Shown: positions 47,001-57,218 of the stretch, in pieces
Numbering within the stretch: position 1 is the stretch's first letter
How the letters are laid out: each line of letters begins with the position of its first letter
DNA from: Yamagishiella unicocca
Taxonomy: Eukaryota > Chlorophyta > Chlorophyceae > Chlamydomonadales > Volvocaceae
Assembly: GCA_003116995.1 (NCBI GenBank)
Contig: BDSL01000017.1
Location: 682,001-746,000, forward strand
Length of the DNA: 64,000 nt
Direction of reading: 5' to 3'
Translations under genes and position numbers: made by a program
The notes under the pieces: generated by a model
What the model was told of the DNA's origin: nothing
What the model saw: only the letters and a program-made list of their open reading frames with translations
Database searches by the model: none

Positions 47001-50000
47001 ACCCCTTTCCCCACCACCACCACCACCCCGGTTCTTGTTTGCGACTCTCCCCGTTTCCAACTACACTCCCCATGTCGTGTAACCGGGTCCTATGCAATGC
47101 CCCCGTTTTTACCGCGCTTTCTCACCAACCCTCCCCGTCCTCCTGTACACGGGTTTTCCTTGCGACCTCCCCTCCCCCCCGTGTTTTTACAACGCTTTTT
47201 ACAACGCTTTTTACAACATCCCATGTTTTTCCCCGGGGCCCCCGGCCCCAGGTCATCCGCGGCGACCGGCCCTGCCACATGTACTTCGACATCGAGTACA
47301 GCAAGTCGGCCAACCCGGGTGCTGACGGTGACAGCCTGGTGCAGCTGCTGGTGGAGCGGCTGGCGGCGCTGATGAGGCGAGTGGAGGGGAGACCCGTGGG
47401 TCGGCACTTCATGAAATAAGCAAGCAAGCAGCAGGACCGACTAGAGGGACTAGAGGAAGAAGGAAGGGGAGGGGGGAGGGGAGTCGTTTGCGATTGCATG
47501 CTGGAGGACTTGGTTTGGGACGCGGCGTGGGAGCGGAGCGGGGTGGTGGTTGAGGCAGGGGAATACAACCACATACACCCACACGCACGCCCAAACCCAA
47601 ACCCGCCACCGCCACCGCTCCAGGGATACCTGGTCCGTTGAGCTCTGCCCCGCACGGGACGTTCTGGAACTAGAATCCGTCACCGAGGCCGAGGTCGCCG
47701 CGGCGGCAGCGGAAGCCAGGGCGGCGGCCACAGGTGCGGCCCCTGGGACAACCGCTGCCGTACAACCGCCCCAACCGCCATCGTCGGAGGCCGACGCCGT
47801 ACCGGCCGTACCGGTCGTACCGGACAAGTTCTCCCGCCACTTGGTGGTGCGGCTGCCGGGGCTGGCACTCGCGCACAACGGTGTGGCGGGGGCCATCGTG
47901 GCGAAGCTGAGGTGGGTTGGGTTGGGTTTGGGAGGTTGAGAAGGAGGGAGGGGCTGCAAAAGGAACCGGTTACATGGGAAATGTAGCTGTCGGGGGGGGA
48001 GTAGCGAGAAGATCCGGTTACATGACGTAGGATACGTACGGAGGGCAGACACTGGCCGGCGGTTAGTTTTGGGTCGCTTGTCCGAGTGTGCATGCCGGAG
48101 AACGTCTGGGTTGGCTATCGGGGAAGCTGTGGACGAGTCGACGTCATTGCTAGGCGAGGCTGCTGGCCTAGTCTGCGTTATCATTTGGGGAGGGGGGGGT
48201 TACAGAAAAGGATCGGTTACTCGACATGGGAAGTGTAACCGATTAGGTTGGGTAAAGCGAGGAAACCCGTGGGTTTGAGGGGGGGAGGGTTTCGAGGAAG
48301 ACCCGTGGATGCCAGGAAAACCCGTTTAGGAAAAGACGTTTTGAGATGCATGAGGGATGGAGGGGGGAGATCCCTGTGTCGACACGTCGGGAGAAGATTG
48401 GGCGTTGGGTGGGCTTGGGTTTGGGTTTGGGTTTCATTCCTTGTGCTGGGTGGGCGGGCCGGGGTAGGGAGGTGCGGGCATGAGGTTGAGGTAGGATCAC
48501 AAGGACCGGGCACGGGTGCCCAACCCCCAAACCCTAAAACCCTAAAACCCTGAAACCCTGAAACCCTAACACCCAACCCAACCCACAGGCCCGAACTGCA
48601 AACGGCTGGGCTGTTCCTGCTCAAGGTACGTCTGCGGCTAGGATATCCAGGAGGTCCCAGCCGGCTCGAGGAGGGAAGGGGAGGGTTGCAAGGAAGGCAA
48701 GGAAGGCGGAGAACGGAAAACACAACGTCTAAACGGGAGGACAGGAGGGGTGTGCACGCGATGCTGCAGAATGTGTTAGGTTTCGGAGCTTCCTCCCCAG
48801 CGACTCCCCAGCTTTCCCACCCCCCTTTCCAGGCCTCCGAGCCCGTCGGCGGCGCCACCGCGTGTATCGTGGACCCTGCCGTGTACACCCGCTGCCGCCA
48901 CTTCCGCATCATTTGGTGCTCCAAGGGCGGCAAGGAGTCCGTGCTGCGACCCACGGGTCGCTTCATGATGGACCCAGCCGACGGGCGCCGCGCGCCCCCC
49001 GCCTCCCAGCAGCTCTTCCTCGCCTCCCTCATCTGCAACGTGCACCCGGCGGCCAAGCTGTTGGAGCCGCCGCCGGGCTTTCTGGACGGAGTGCCGGTGC
49101 GTGTGGGTGTGGGAGAATAGCGTGGACCCGTGGTTCGACGAAGCCGTGATGTGGGGGTTGGGGTTGGGGGTTGGGGTTGGTGGTTGGGGTGGGGGGTTGG
49201 GGTCGGGGTGGGGGGTTGGGGTCGGGGTGGGGGGAGCGTCGAGTGCCCGACCGAGCAGGTGGGCAGGTGGGTGGTACAGGGTGGGTCCCCAGAGCGACGA
49301 AGACGCTGCCCGCACCGTGTATTGAGGCGCGACCGCTCACCGTGCCCGTTCTGTTGGATGTGGGGAAGAGTGGGGGGGTGGTGCCGCCAAACCACGCAGG
49401 TGGTGGTGGAGGGGATAAAACACACTCCCACCCCGCTCTCCCCCCTTAAACACAACGGATTATCTTTTACCCCCTTAAACACAACCTCCCCTTAAACACA
49501 ACCCCCCCTTCAACACAACCTCACCGCGTGCCTTCACCCACCCTTACGTCATCCTCTGCCCCCTTCCCCCCCTTTTATGCCACCTTGTCCCCCCTGCAGC
49601 CGCTCCGGGGGCCGGCGGGGGGGTTTGGCGGCGCGTCCGGCCCCCTCCCACCTCGCAGCGGCCCCCCGGCCGCCACCGTATTCGACGGATACCTGGAAAT
49701 CGCCGCGCTCCGTCGTACGGTCAAGCTGACGTGGGCGGCAGAGCCGGAGGACCTCCGGGCCCTGCCGCCACCAGCTGGGAAGGAACAGCAGCAGGGGGAA
49801 GGGCAGGAGCAGCGGGAGGCGACCCACGGGTCGGGCGTCCCGCGGGTCGGCGCGCAGCCGTCCACGGTGCTACAGCAGCTGGCTACGGGCGCGTTGGGGT
49901 TCGTGGAGGTGATGGCGACGGACAGGGCGAGTGGGGCGGAGGCGCAGGTGGGTGCGGGGGAGGAGGCGGGGGAGGAGGCGGGGGAGGAGGCGGGGGGCAG

Positions 50001-52994
50001 CGATCATGAGGGGTTGCGAGGGAAACCGAAACCGATCATCAGGGGCTGCGAGAAAACTAAAGCACCGACACCGAGCATGAGGGAGGGGGTGGCTGGGTGG
50101 CGGCGTCGGGGGAGCCGGGATCTGTCTGCGGTGTTCTAGCGGGGAGGGGGCGTAAAGACCGGTTACACGAGAGAGGGGGCGGGGAGGTGGGGCGGAGCCT
50201 CATGGCCCGACACGAGCGTCCTAGTGGGGAGGAAGTGGGAGAAAAGCAGTATGTGGGCACTTCGTTCCCTAGACAGATCAATCCCAAACAGGTTAACTCT
50301 AAACGGATTAACGCTGAACAATTTAACCCCTAAGAGACCCTAGAAGTAAAAGTGGGGAGGGTGAGGGGTCCACGTATGGTACGGCAGCGGGCTGGCTGCG
50401 CCGCGACGGGGTAGGCTGTGGGGCTCCTAGCTCGTCCTAGCTCCTAGCGGTGTCGCCGCTCCTGCAGCAGCCAGAGCGGGACAGGGAGGGAATGAGAGGG
50501 ACAGGGAGGGAATGAGAGGGACAGGGAGGGAATGAGAGGGACAGGGAGGGAATGAGAGGGGGGAATGGGAGGGACAGGGAGGGAATGAGAGGGAGTGAGG
50601 GCACCGTCGCATCTAGCGTCGCCTAGTCTGCCACCCACCCCGCCAACTGATTTCCTTTCATACACGGATTTTCCTTGCAACCCCGGCAACTGGCGCCCAC
50701 CAGCTCGTCGTCCGCCACCGCCGCCACCCCCATGACGCCCCCTCCGGCCCCCTTCCTGTTCAATAGGCCCTGTCTTCCATAAGGCTCCCTCCGCCCCCCT
50801 TTTGGCTCAATGGGCCCCATAGACCATAAGTCCCCCTCCGCCCCCCCCCTTCTGGTTCCAAAACACGCTAACTGCAGGTCCGCAGTATGGCGTACTGCGG
50901 CGAGGGCGCATCGGTGACGTACGGCATGATAGGTGGGGCGCGAGGGGAAGGGGGGTTAGGGTTTTAGGGTTTTGCCGGCGCGTCCGTCACCTCCTCGTTA
51001 CCCTGGTGCCTGTTGCTGAGCGAGGCTGCCGTTGGTGGTGGGTATCCGATGGGTGGAGAGGGACCGCCGCATGCCACCGCGGGAGCTCCAGCCGTGAAAC
51101 CCCCTCACTACCCCACAATTCCCCACCCGTATACGTTCGTGGATCCAAACATCACTTCTCTTCTTATGCGATTCGTCAGTCCACGTGGGTTTAGCTCTCG
51201 CTAGGCCACCACACCAATGAGACCCTGCACATCACCCTGCGCCGAACCGTCAGCAATAACGCCAGCGCCCCCAACCAGCTGACCTCCCCGAGCGCACCCC
51301 TCCCAGCTCCCCTCCCCAACCCCGACCCCTAAAACCCTAAAACCCTAAAACCTTCCTTGCCGTACACCGGCTCACCAGGCCCCGGCAGCCACTACTGCGG
51401 CCGCATCTGCCGGCCGCATCGCTCCAACCACGTCTTCTTCCTGCTGGACTTCCTGCGGGGCTGCTACTGCCAAAAGTGTTACGACCCAGAGTGCTCAGGT
51501 GGGTGGGTTGCAAGGAAGACCCGGGTGGGTGGGTGGGTATTGAGGGGGGGTTGTCGGGTGGCGGCAGCAGCAGCGGTGGCGGCAGCAGCAGCAGTGGCGA
51601 CGGCAGCAGCAGCGGCGGCAGTAGCAGCAGCGCGCGGCGGCGGGGAGGGGAGGGGATTCGAGGGAAACCGGGGAGGGGAGGGGAGATGGGTTTTGCATGA
51701 GTCCTTAGCGCGTTGGCTGGCTGGCCAGCTGGCCGGCTGCTGGTTGGCTGACTGGCTAGGCTGGCTAGCGGGCTGGCGGGCTGGTCCAGGGGAGGCGGCC
51801 ATGGACAGTTGGAAGGTAAATCCGTTGGGGGCGGAGGGGGCCATGGACAGTTGGAAGGTAAATCCGTTGGGCGCGTCCTCTACGCGCCGCGTTTCCCTCC
51901 TGGCATGATGGCGGGGAGCTGGGTGGCCTCCTTGTGGGTGTGTTTCGGCTGTCCTGCAGGTGCTGCGTGATGTGCGGGGTGACGTGCTTTGGGTCGAGCC
52001 CAACACCCGGCAGCCCCGGCCCGGAAATCCGGCGGCCCCGGTTACGTCCCCTCCCAGTCAACAGAGCCACCCCCTGTTGCGGCGTGATGTTGCGGCGTGA
52101 TGTTGTGGCGTGATGGTGCGGCGTGATTTTGGTCTAAGCGAATGTGCTAAGTGCGTCGCACATATCTAGACGCCGGCGGTTAGTCCGGTGACTCGCTGCT
52201 TACGCAGCCAGAATTACAACGCACCCACTATCGCCCCCCCCCCCGCCAACGGTTTTAATGCCAACCCCGTCCCCGTCGAGTAACCGGTTCTTTTCTGCAA
52301 CCCATGCCAACCCCGTCCCGTCCCGGGTCTTCTCGCTACTCCCCCGTCCCGCCACTGTTCAACCACCCCAACTAACCTAACTAACCCAACCGCGCAACCC
52401 ACCAACCGGCCAGGCTGGCGCTCCGAGTGGAATGCCATGCCCCCCGAGACCTGGCAGCACCCGCCTCAGCGAGGAGGCGGACCGGTGCTGGCGCTGGCGG
52501 CACCCGCGCCGCCACAACAACACCAACAGCCGCAGCAGCAACTGTCGCACCAGCAGCAGCAACACCAACAGCAGCAACACCAACTGCAGCACCAGCAGCA
52601 GCAACAACAACATCAGCAACACCAACAGCAGCAACAGCACCAAGCGTGTCATCGGCATCAAGGGAATCCGCAGCAGACCCTGCACGGGCCCGGGCCGCAC
52701 CACCAACAACAGCAGCAACAGCACCACCACAACCACCAACAGCAGCAGCAACCACACGCCTCGCACTGCGCTTGGCGACCACCGGCGGCATACCAAGGCC
52801 ACGGGCCCGGATCCAGATCGGACGTGCTTTCGGATCCTGGCCCGGATCCGAATCCGAATTCGGGGCAAATTCCGATGCCGCCAGTGGAACTGCGGCAGCG
52901 GCCCCGGGACACCACAGGCGGGCCCACGCCGGTTTCTGTGCTGTTCAGCAACATGGTGCTATGGTCCGCCAGCAGCGGTGGTCCTAACGGGTAG
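40452..52994 (+). CDS. PRIMPOL: PrimPol, DNA primase-polymerase, with giant low-complexity N-terminus
   Basis: Twelve exons join in phase (40452-43712, 44706-44996, 45248-45721, 46502-46555, 47252-47376, 47624-47911, 48589-48625, 48833-49096, 49600-49947, 50878-50932, 51379-51498, 52414-52994) to 1965 residues. The archaeo-eukaryotic primase core is clear. VTTYRGVWRRF and CHMYFDIEYSKSANPGADG hold the catalytic DxE (D1373, E1375). KFSRH is the SxH motif (S1472, H1474), and IVDPAVYTRCRHFRI holds the third acidic residue, D1524. The zinc finger C1739, H1746, C1766, C1771 has the same spacing as human PrimPol. PrimPol reprimes stalled forks in the nucleus and mitochondria. Exon 1 adds 1087 residues of poly-Ala, poly-Gln, Gly-rich and acidic tracts; the tail is Gln/His-rich. 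Intron 5 appears to be GC-AG. Exon 1 could belong to a separate gene; in-phase joining argues against it. Confidence 0.93.
42695..42862 (+). repeat. 33 bp coding repeat in PrimPol exon 1
   Basis: About five copies of a 33 bp unit coding PGPCGGLPGPA. The period is a multiple of three, so the reading frame is kept. Confidence 0.85.
43563..43640 (+). repeat. 15 bp coding repeat in PrimPol exon 1
   Basis: Five copies of a 15 bp unit coding QRTEP, in frame, near the 3' end of exon 1. Confidence 0.9.
44178..44260 (+). repeat. Intron module C copy in PrimPol intron 1
   Basis: AAAGAACCGGTAACGCGACT, then TGTAGTGTGTGCATAGCCTT and CAGACACCGGGACGCG. Closely related to 12520-12590 in an ATG3 intron. Confidence 0.8.
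45825..46182. repeat. 52 bp tandem array, 7 copies, in PrimPol intron 3
   Basis: Units contain CCGATGAGGTAACGCTCGGA and GGTGGGAGGCACCGCAGAAA at 52 bp spacing. Only a few substitutions were seen (one ATGCTCGG, one AAACGT). Confidence 0.95.
48000..48130 (+). repeat. Intron module D, long copy in PrimPol intron 6
   Basis: Includes AAGATCCGGTTACATGACGT, GGAGGGCAGACACTGGCCGG and GTGCATGCCGGAGAACG, ending TGGGTTGGCTATCGG. It matches 34705-34840 in the 3' flank of the DUF155 gene. Modules C (48196) and B (48285) follow in the same intron. Confidence 0.85.
48523..48588 (+). repeat. Telomere-like CCCTAAAA run abutting the PrimPol exon 7 acceptor
   Basis: Repeated CCCTAAAA with CCCTGAAA variants, then CCCAACCCAACCCACAG directly before exon 7. 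The repeat itself supplies the C-rich acceptor tract. Confidence 0.85.
50476..50590. repeat. 20 bp array in PrimPol intron 9
   Basis: Five to six copies of GGGACAGGGAGGGAATGAGA, one interrupted by an extra GGGGGAATGGGA segment. Confidence 0.9.
50933..51378 (+). other. PrimPol intron 10, bracketed by inverted telomere-like repeats
   Basis: The intron begins with a GTGGGG donor, and TTAGGGTTTTAGGGTTTTG follows about 25 nt later. Near its end lie three CCCTAAAA units (about 51327-51350), 25-30 nt before the acceptor. The two runs are complementary and could pair. Confidence 0.85.
51798..51872. repeat. 41 bp tandem pair in PrimPol intron 11
   Basis: CCATGGACAGTTGGAAGGTA and the following AATCCGTTGGG occur twice, 41 bp apart. 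Confidence 0.85.
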
Positions 52995-53772
52995 GTAGCA
53001 GAGAGCGGGTAGCGAGGAGGTGGGGGAGGGGGGCGTTTAAAAACCGTTTTACGCAACGGGACAGGATAGTTGGCGCATGGAGGGGGGCGGGGAGACGGGG
53101 GCCGAGTGGATCCGCGGAGGGGGCGGACGGCCAGGAGCGGATCCGCCACCGGGGCCACCACCCAGCCGCCGCATGGACGTGCCGGAGCAGGGCGGCTGTG
53201 TCGCCACGGGGTGCCTGGCTTCAACACGGCGTTTGCGTCCGCGAGGCAAAGGTTTGCCAGGCGGCAGGGAAGCAGCAGTGCGGGCGGGGACACAGCAACC
53301 CGGTGGCAACAGCAACACGTGGTACTCTCCGCAGCTGGGTGGTGGTGGCGGTGGCGCTGCATCTGTTGGTCTCCACAACTGGAGGAGTGAGTGACGTCAC
53401 GGTGTGCCTCGGGGACGATGAATGACGTCGCGGTGTGCCTCGGGGATGATGGCGACAGGGGAGGAGTGCTTCTGGCGCTGGGGTGCTGGCGCCGGTGGCC
53501 GCTCCGGTTGGTTGCTTTCGTCAGCCTCAAAACCGGGCTACGTAACCATGGGTTAACCAGTTGTTGTGGGTTTGGGTGTGTATGTTGGTGTGGTGGCTAA
53601 GCGAGGTGAGCGCACCCGGTCCCACAGCACGACCGGGCGGTGTCGTAGGGCCGAGCTGGGACCTCCTGTGTACGACTTCTGGTGCCAGGTGTACGACTGT
53701 GTACGACTGCTGGTGCTAGGTGTGCTGCGGCAGGTTGGCAGGTTGGGCACCTGGCTCGATACGTTTAGGTGC

Positions 53773-53875
53773 CGTGAAGTGAAGTGAAGTGAAGCGGCGT
53801 GAAGTGAAGCGAAGCGGCGTGAAGTGAAGTGAAGTGAAGCGGCGTGAAGTGAAGTGCAGTGAATTAAACCGAGGT
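53773..53875. repeat. GAAGT/GAAGC microsatellite
   Basis: Pentanucleotide repeats of GTGAA type mixed with a recurring GCGGCGTGAAG segment. Confidence 0.9.
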
Positions 53876-54593
53876 GAAGTGGAAGCAAAATGAAGGTTGC
53901 AAAACATTGGCAGGTCCCCAGCGTGCCGCTTGCGCTGTGAAGAAGAGCATTGGGGCAGACGTAGAACCCGGCTTTGCAGCTTGTACTTGGCTTTGGCGGT
54001 ATTGCGTCGGTGGGGGAACTGTAGCTGTGACTTGATGCCTTGATGGGCCCCTCTCCTTGTCCTGGGTATTTGTTTTGACGCCGTTTGGCCCGGCCAGCGG
54101 CTCTGTCTGAGGCTGCGGCTCTCGTAGCGGCGTGGCGGGTTTTGTAAATACCCCCGAGCAATCATCGCAGTACAAGGTCGTACAACGCCACGTGCGTGTA
54201 AGCATGTTTGCCGTACAAGCAACACATGGCGGGAGAACGACGGTTGCGCCCCGTGACGCCTTGTCGTGGCTGCGAGGTGACCCCGCCGTCATGTCCAGCA
54301 GCTCCGAAACCAAGACCCCTCTGAGCGGAGGTCCAGCCTGGCAGCGGCAGGCGGCTCCCCGAGTGCGCCCGAGCCCCTGACGCGGGACAGCCAGGGGCTC
54401 GGAGGAGGACCGGGGTTCGATGGACTGCAGGTGGAGCCAGCGAACGTACTGCGGCTCCTATGGAGAGCTGAAGCCTGTCACCGATCAAGCGCCTGATGGC
54501 GTACGGCGATCAGCACTCAGCCCTGCAACGGTACTGCAGCTGGAGCTTCGGCAGGAAAACAAGCACTCAGCATTAGTAATTCGATGCTCGAGT

Positions 54594-54745
54594 GTCGTCA
54601 AGCCCTGGCGAACCCAGGTCAAGAAGAGGGGCCCATGTCCGTGGCCTCACCATATGAGAGCCTCAACATATGAGCGGGGGCTGAACACAGCAGACGCCCC
54701 CAAGGGCACAGGAAAGCCTCGAAAGGCACATAGACGCCACCCTGC
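54594..54745 (+). repeat. Dispersed repeat family 1, copy c
   Basis: GTCGTCAAGCCCTGGCGAAC, then AGAAGAGGGGCCCATGTCCG, then GACGCCCCCAAGGGCACAGG. This is the best preserved copy of the family seen at 7010-7145. Confidence 0.75.
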
Positions 54746-56153
54746 CAAAACACCCTGCCGTAACATGCACTTTAGAACATTACCTTTTTGCCTATTTGAG
54801 GGACTTGGGCACTGAGTGGATGGGACCGCGCGGTGCGACTGACACCGCCGTGCCGCACACCACATGCACCCAACGCAATCAACCCGTTTCTGGTTCCAGG
54901 GATTCGGGTACCTCGCGGTGCCTGGTGGTTCTACCTTTTGGCCTGGAACCCACTGTAACAGGAACTGCTACCTTGCAGACAAGCACCGTCCGCCAGGTTC
55001 CGCGGTGTCGCGACACAGTCCTGGCAACGGCGATCCTCGTATGCAGGCAATAGACGCACTGTGTCACGACATCGGTCTCTCTCCCTTCCCAAGCCGCAAT
55101 ACCGAGTGCTCGCAGAACGACGCTCCAGCAGAGATGCTCGCTTGCAGCATACGGAATGGAAACAACACAGGAGAGCCCGTGTGGCATGATGCAGCAACGC
55201 GATAGTAACATAATGGTACTCGGCGGCCTGCAGCTGCCCGCAGCAGATCAGAGGCGCTATCCGGGTGCCGCCGGGTGCGTCCGCCCACGTATGCATCGGC
55301 AGAAGGCCTTTGCGCGCCGCCAAGACGCGGCCGCCGACGTGTTTCTCGTGATGGCAAATTCGGGTTTTACGCCTACTTAGATGGCGCGGTCGTTTCCGGT
55401 GGTTTCTTGGTTGCTGGTTGGGGTTGCTTGAGGGTTGCATAGATCTCGCGGTACAGCCTAACTTGCGCATGTTCGAAAGACATTGACGGGGCGACGCGTG
55501 CAAAAAAGGGAAGCTGGTACATGGAGATGGCCAACATGTTGTTAGCCAGGGGTACCCTGTGGTTGTGAGTCAGGGCTACCCTAGTTTCCCACCCATGCGC
55601 CGGCGTGGCGTAGGAGACTATCCCACCTGATGCGGCGCCAGCACTGCACCACGAAACCCTACAGCGTTGCGCCAGCACCCTTGGCGCCCCAACATGGCCG
55701 TTCTCGCTCGTTCTCGCAAGCTCACGAGACGTCACAGTTAAACAAAATGGACGCCGTGTCCTATCCTTTCAACCATGGCCAACCCCAACTTGGGTTAGCA
55801 AGATTAGGAACCTTCATCTAGCAAGCGTGTTCCTAAAAACAACTTGATGTTGTTCCTTTGCACCTATCCCGGTGTACTTAACCCGTAATTATATAAATAA
55901 TTTGTTGTCAGAAGTAGGTACTGAAGGAGAATTGTCCTGTGTTGGAAAAAATGACAGTATTTCGCGCACGACAGGCTGATTTTCATCCTTCTTGAGTGAG
56001 AGGAGGTCTGCAGGTGTGGAGTCAACTGACTTCATGATGCTACAATGCTGCAAAGCTGCATGCCTAGGCCATATATACGCCCCTCCGAGACCAGAGGCCT
56101 CCGAGACCACGTACGGCACGCCGCCGCTTCAAGTGTCTGTGACCAACCTTGGG

Positions 56154-56168
56154 TCTTTCTCTTCTTGG
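56154..56168 (+). promoter_or_regulatory. Pyrimidine-rich tract, possible RPL13 transcription start
   Basis: TCTTTCTCTTCTTGG lies about 30 nt before the proposed 5' UTR intron. Ribosomal protein genes often start transcription in such a tract. This is inference from position and composition only. Confidence 0.35.
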
Positions 56169-56184
56169 CCTTACCTGCCGACCT

Positions 56185-56259
56185 GTGAGTAGTTGCACTT
56201 TTTAGCGTAGGTGGTCCTCTAGGCCTTTTTGATTTAGCGCATTTTCCCAAAATTTGCAG
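56185..56259 (+). other. Probable 5' UTR intron of RPL13
   Basis: A 75 bp segment with a GTGAGT donor and a TTTGCAG acceptor ends six bases before the start codon, and the flanking sequence has no other ATG. Confidence 0.55.
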
Positions 56260-56265
56260 GGCAAA

Positions 56266-57218
56266 ATGGTCCGGCATAACAACGTCGTCCCTAACAACCA
56301 CTTCAAGAAGAAGTGGCAGTTCTATGTGCGGACTTGGTTTAACCAGGCCGCCCGCAAGGAGCGCCGCCGGAATGGTGAGGGCGAATGCACCGGCCCTACT
56401 TCTCGAAAGCATGCTTAGCAGCTTCTATGGATTTTTTCTTGCAGCGCGCGCCGACAAGGCAGCTAAGGTGTTCCCGCGGCCGTCCGCTGGTCTGCTGAGG
56501 CCTATGGTGCGTGGGCAGACGCTCAAGTACAACAGCAAGCAGCGCCTGGGCAAGGGCTTCACCCTCGATGAGCTGAAGGTATAAAGCATGCACCTGGGAT
56601 CGGTAAAATGGGAGCGAATCTAAGCAGGTTTACTGACTGCAGGAGGCCGGCATTGCCGTCAAGATGGCCCCTAGCCTGGGCATCTCAGTTGACCACCGCC
56701 GCCGCAACAAGTCCCTGGAGAGCCTGCAGGTATTTGTTTGCATTAAACGGCGACGTGCGTGTCAAAAGTCCGCCACCTAAATTGTTCGCGTTTGGGGATC
56801 CTCAGGAGAATGTCCAGCGCCTGAAGGCCTACAGGAGCAACCTGGTTGTGTTCCCGCGCAACGTCAAGAAGCCCAAGGTATGTTTGGCTAAGGGCATGCG
56901 ACGGGTTGGTAACCCCGTGGGTGACCCTCCAGTCCGGTCACGCGGTTCTCCCCTGGGTCGTAGGCATTCGAGACCCCTCTGGCGGAGGCTCGCGTTGTCG
57001 GGCAAGCCACCGGGGCAGTGGTCATGCCCATTGCGCGCAGCCAGCCCGCTCTGGAGACCGTCAAGGTCACGAGCGAGATGAAGGCGAACCTGGGCAAGGA
57101 GCTGAGCGAGATCAAGGCGACGTCGTACGCCAAGCTGCGCTTGGAGCGGACGAACGTGCGGCTAGTGGGCCCGCGGGCCAAGAAGGCCAAGGAGGCTACC
57201 AAGGAGGAGGCGGCTTAA
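56266..57218 (+). CDS. RPL13: 60S ribosomal protein eL13
   Basis: Five exons (56266-56374, 56445-56578, 56643-56729, 56806-56877, 56964-57218) join in phase to 218 residues, slightly longer than the usual 205-210. Landmarks of eL13 run throughout: [86 protein letters not shown] and [14 protein letters not shown]. The C-terminus is basic and ends [12 protein letters not shown]. It is a cytosolic large-subunit protein. The start is fixed by conservation of MVRHNN. Introns are 64-86 nt with GTGAGG, GTATA, GTATTT and GTATGT donors, unlike the long G-run introns elsewhere in the window. Confidence 0.97.

Larger units (their letters stand above)
52995..56265. other. Intergenic between PrimPol and RPL13
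   Basis: Begins with module A (53035-53076). A GAAGT/GAAGC microsatellite lies at 53773-53875, and dispersed family 1 and 2 copies at 54594-54745 and 54880-54975. The first TGTAA noticed after the PrimPol stop is at 54143, 1.1 kb away. The last few hundred bases hold the RPL13 promoter. No further gene was recognised. Confidence 0.5.

Noticed and set aside
48523..48588. True chromosome end or telomere
   Set aside because: The run is short, degenerate and lies between coding exons of one gene, so it is interstitial.
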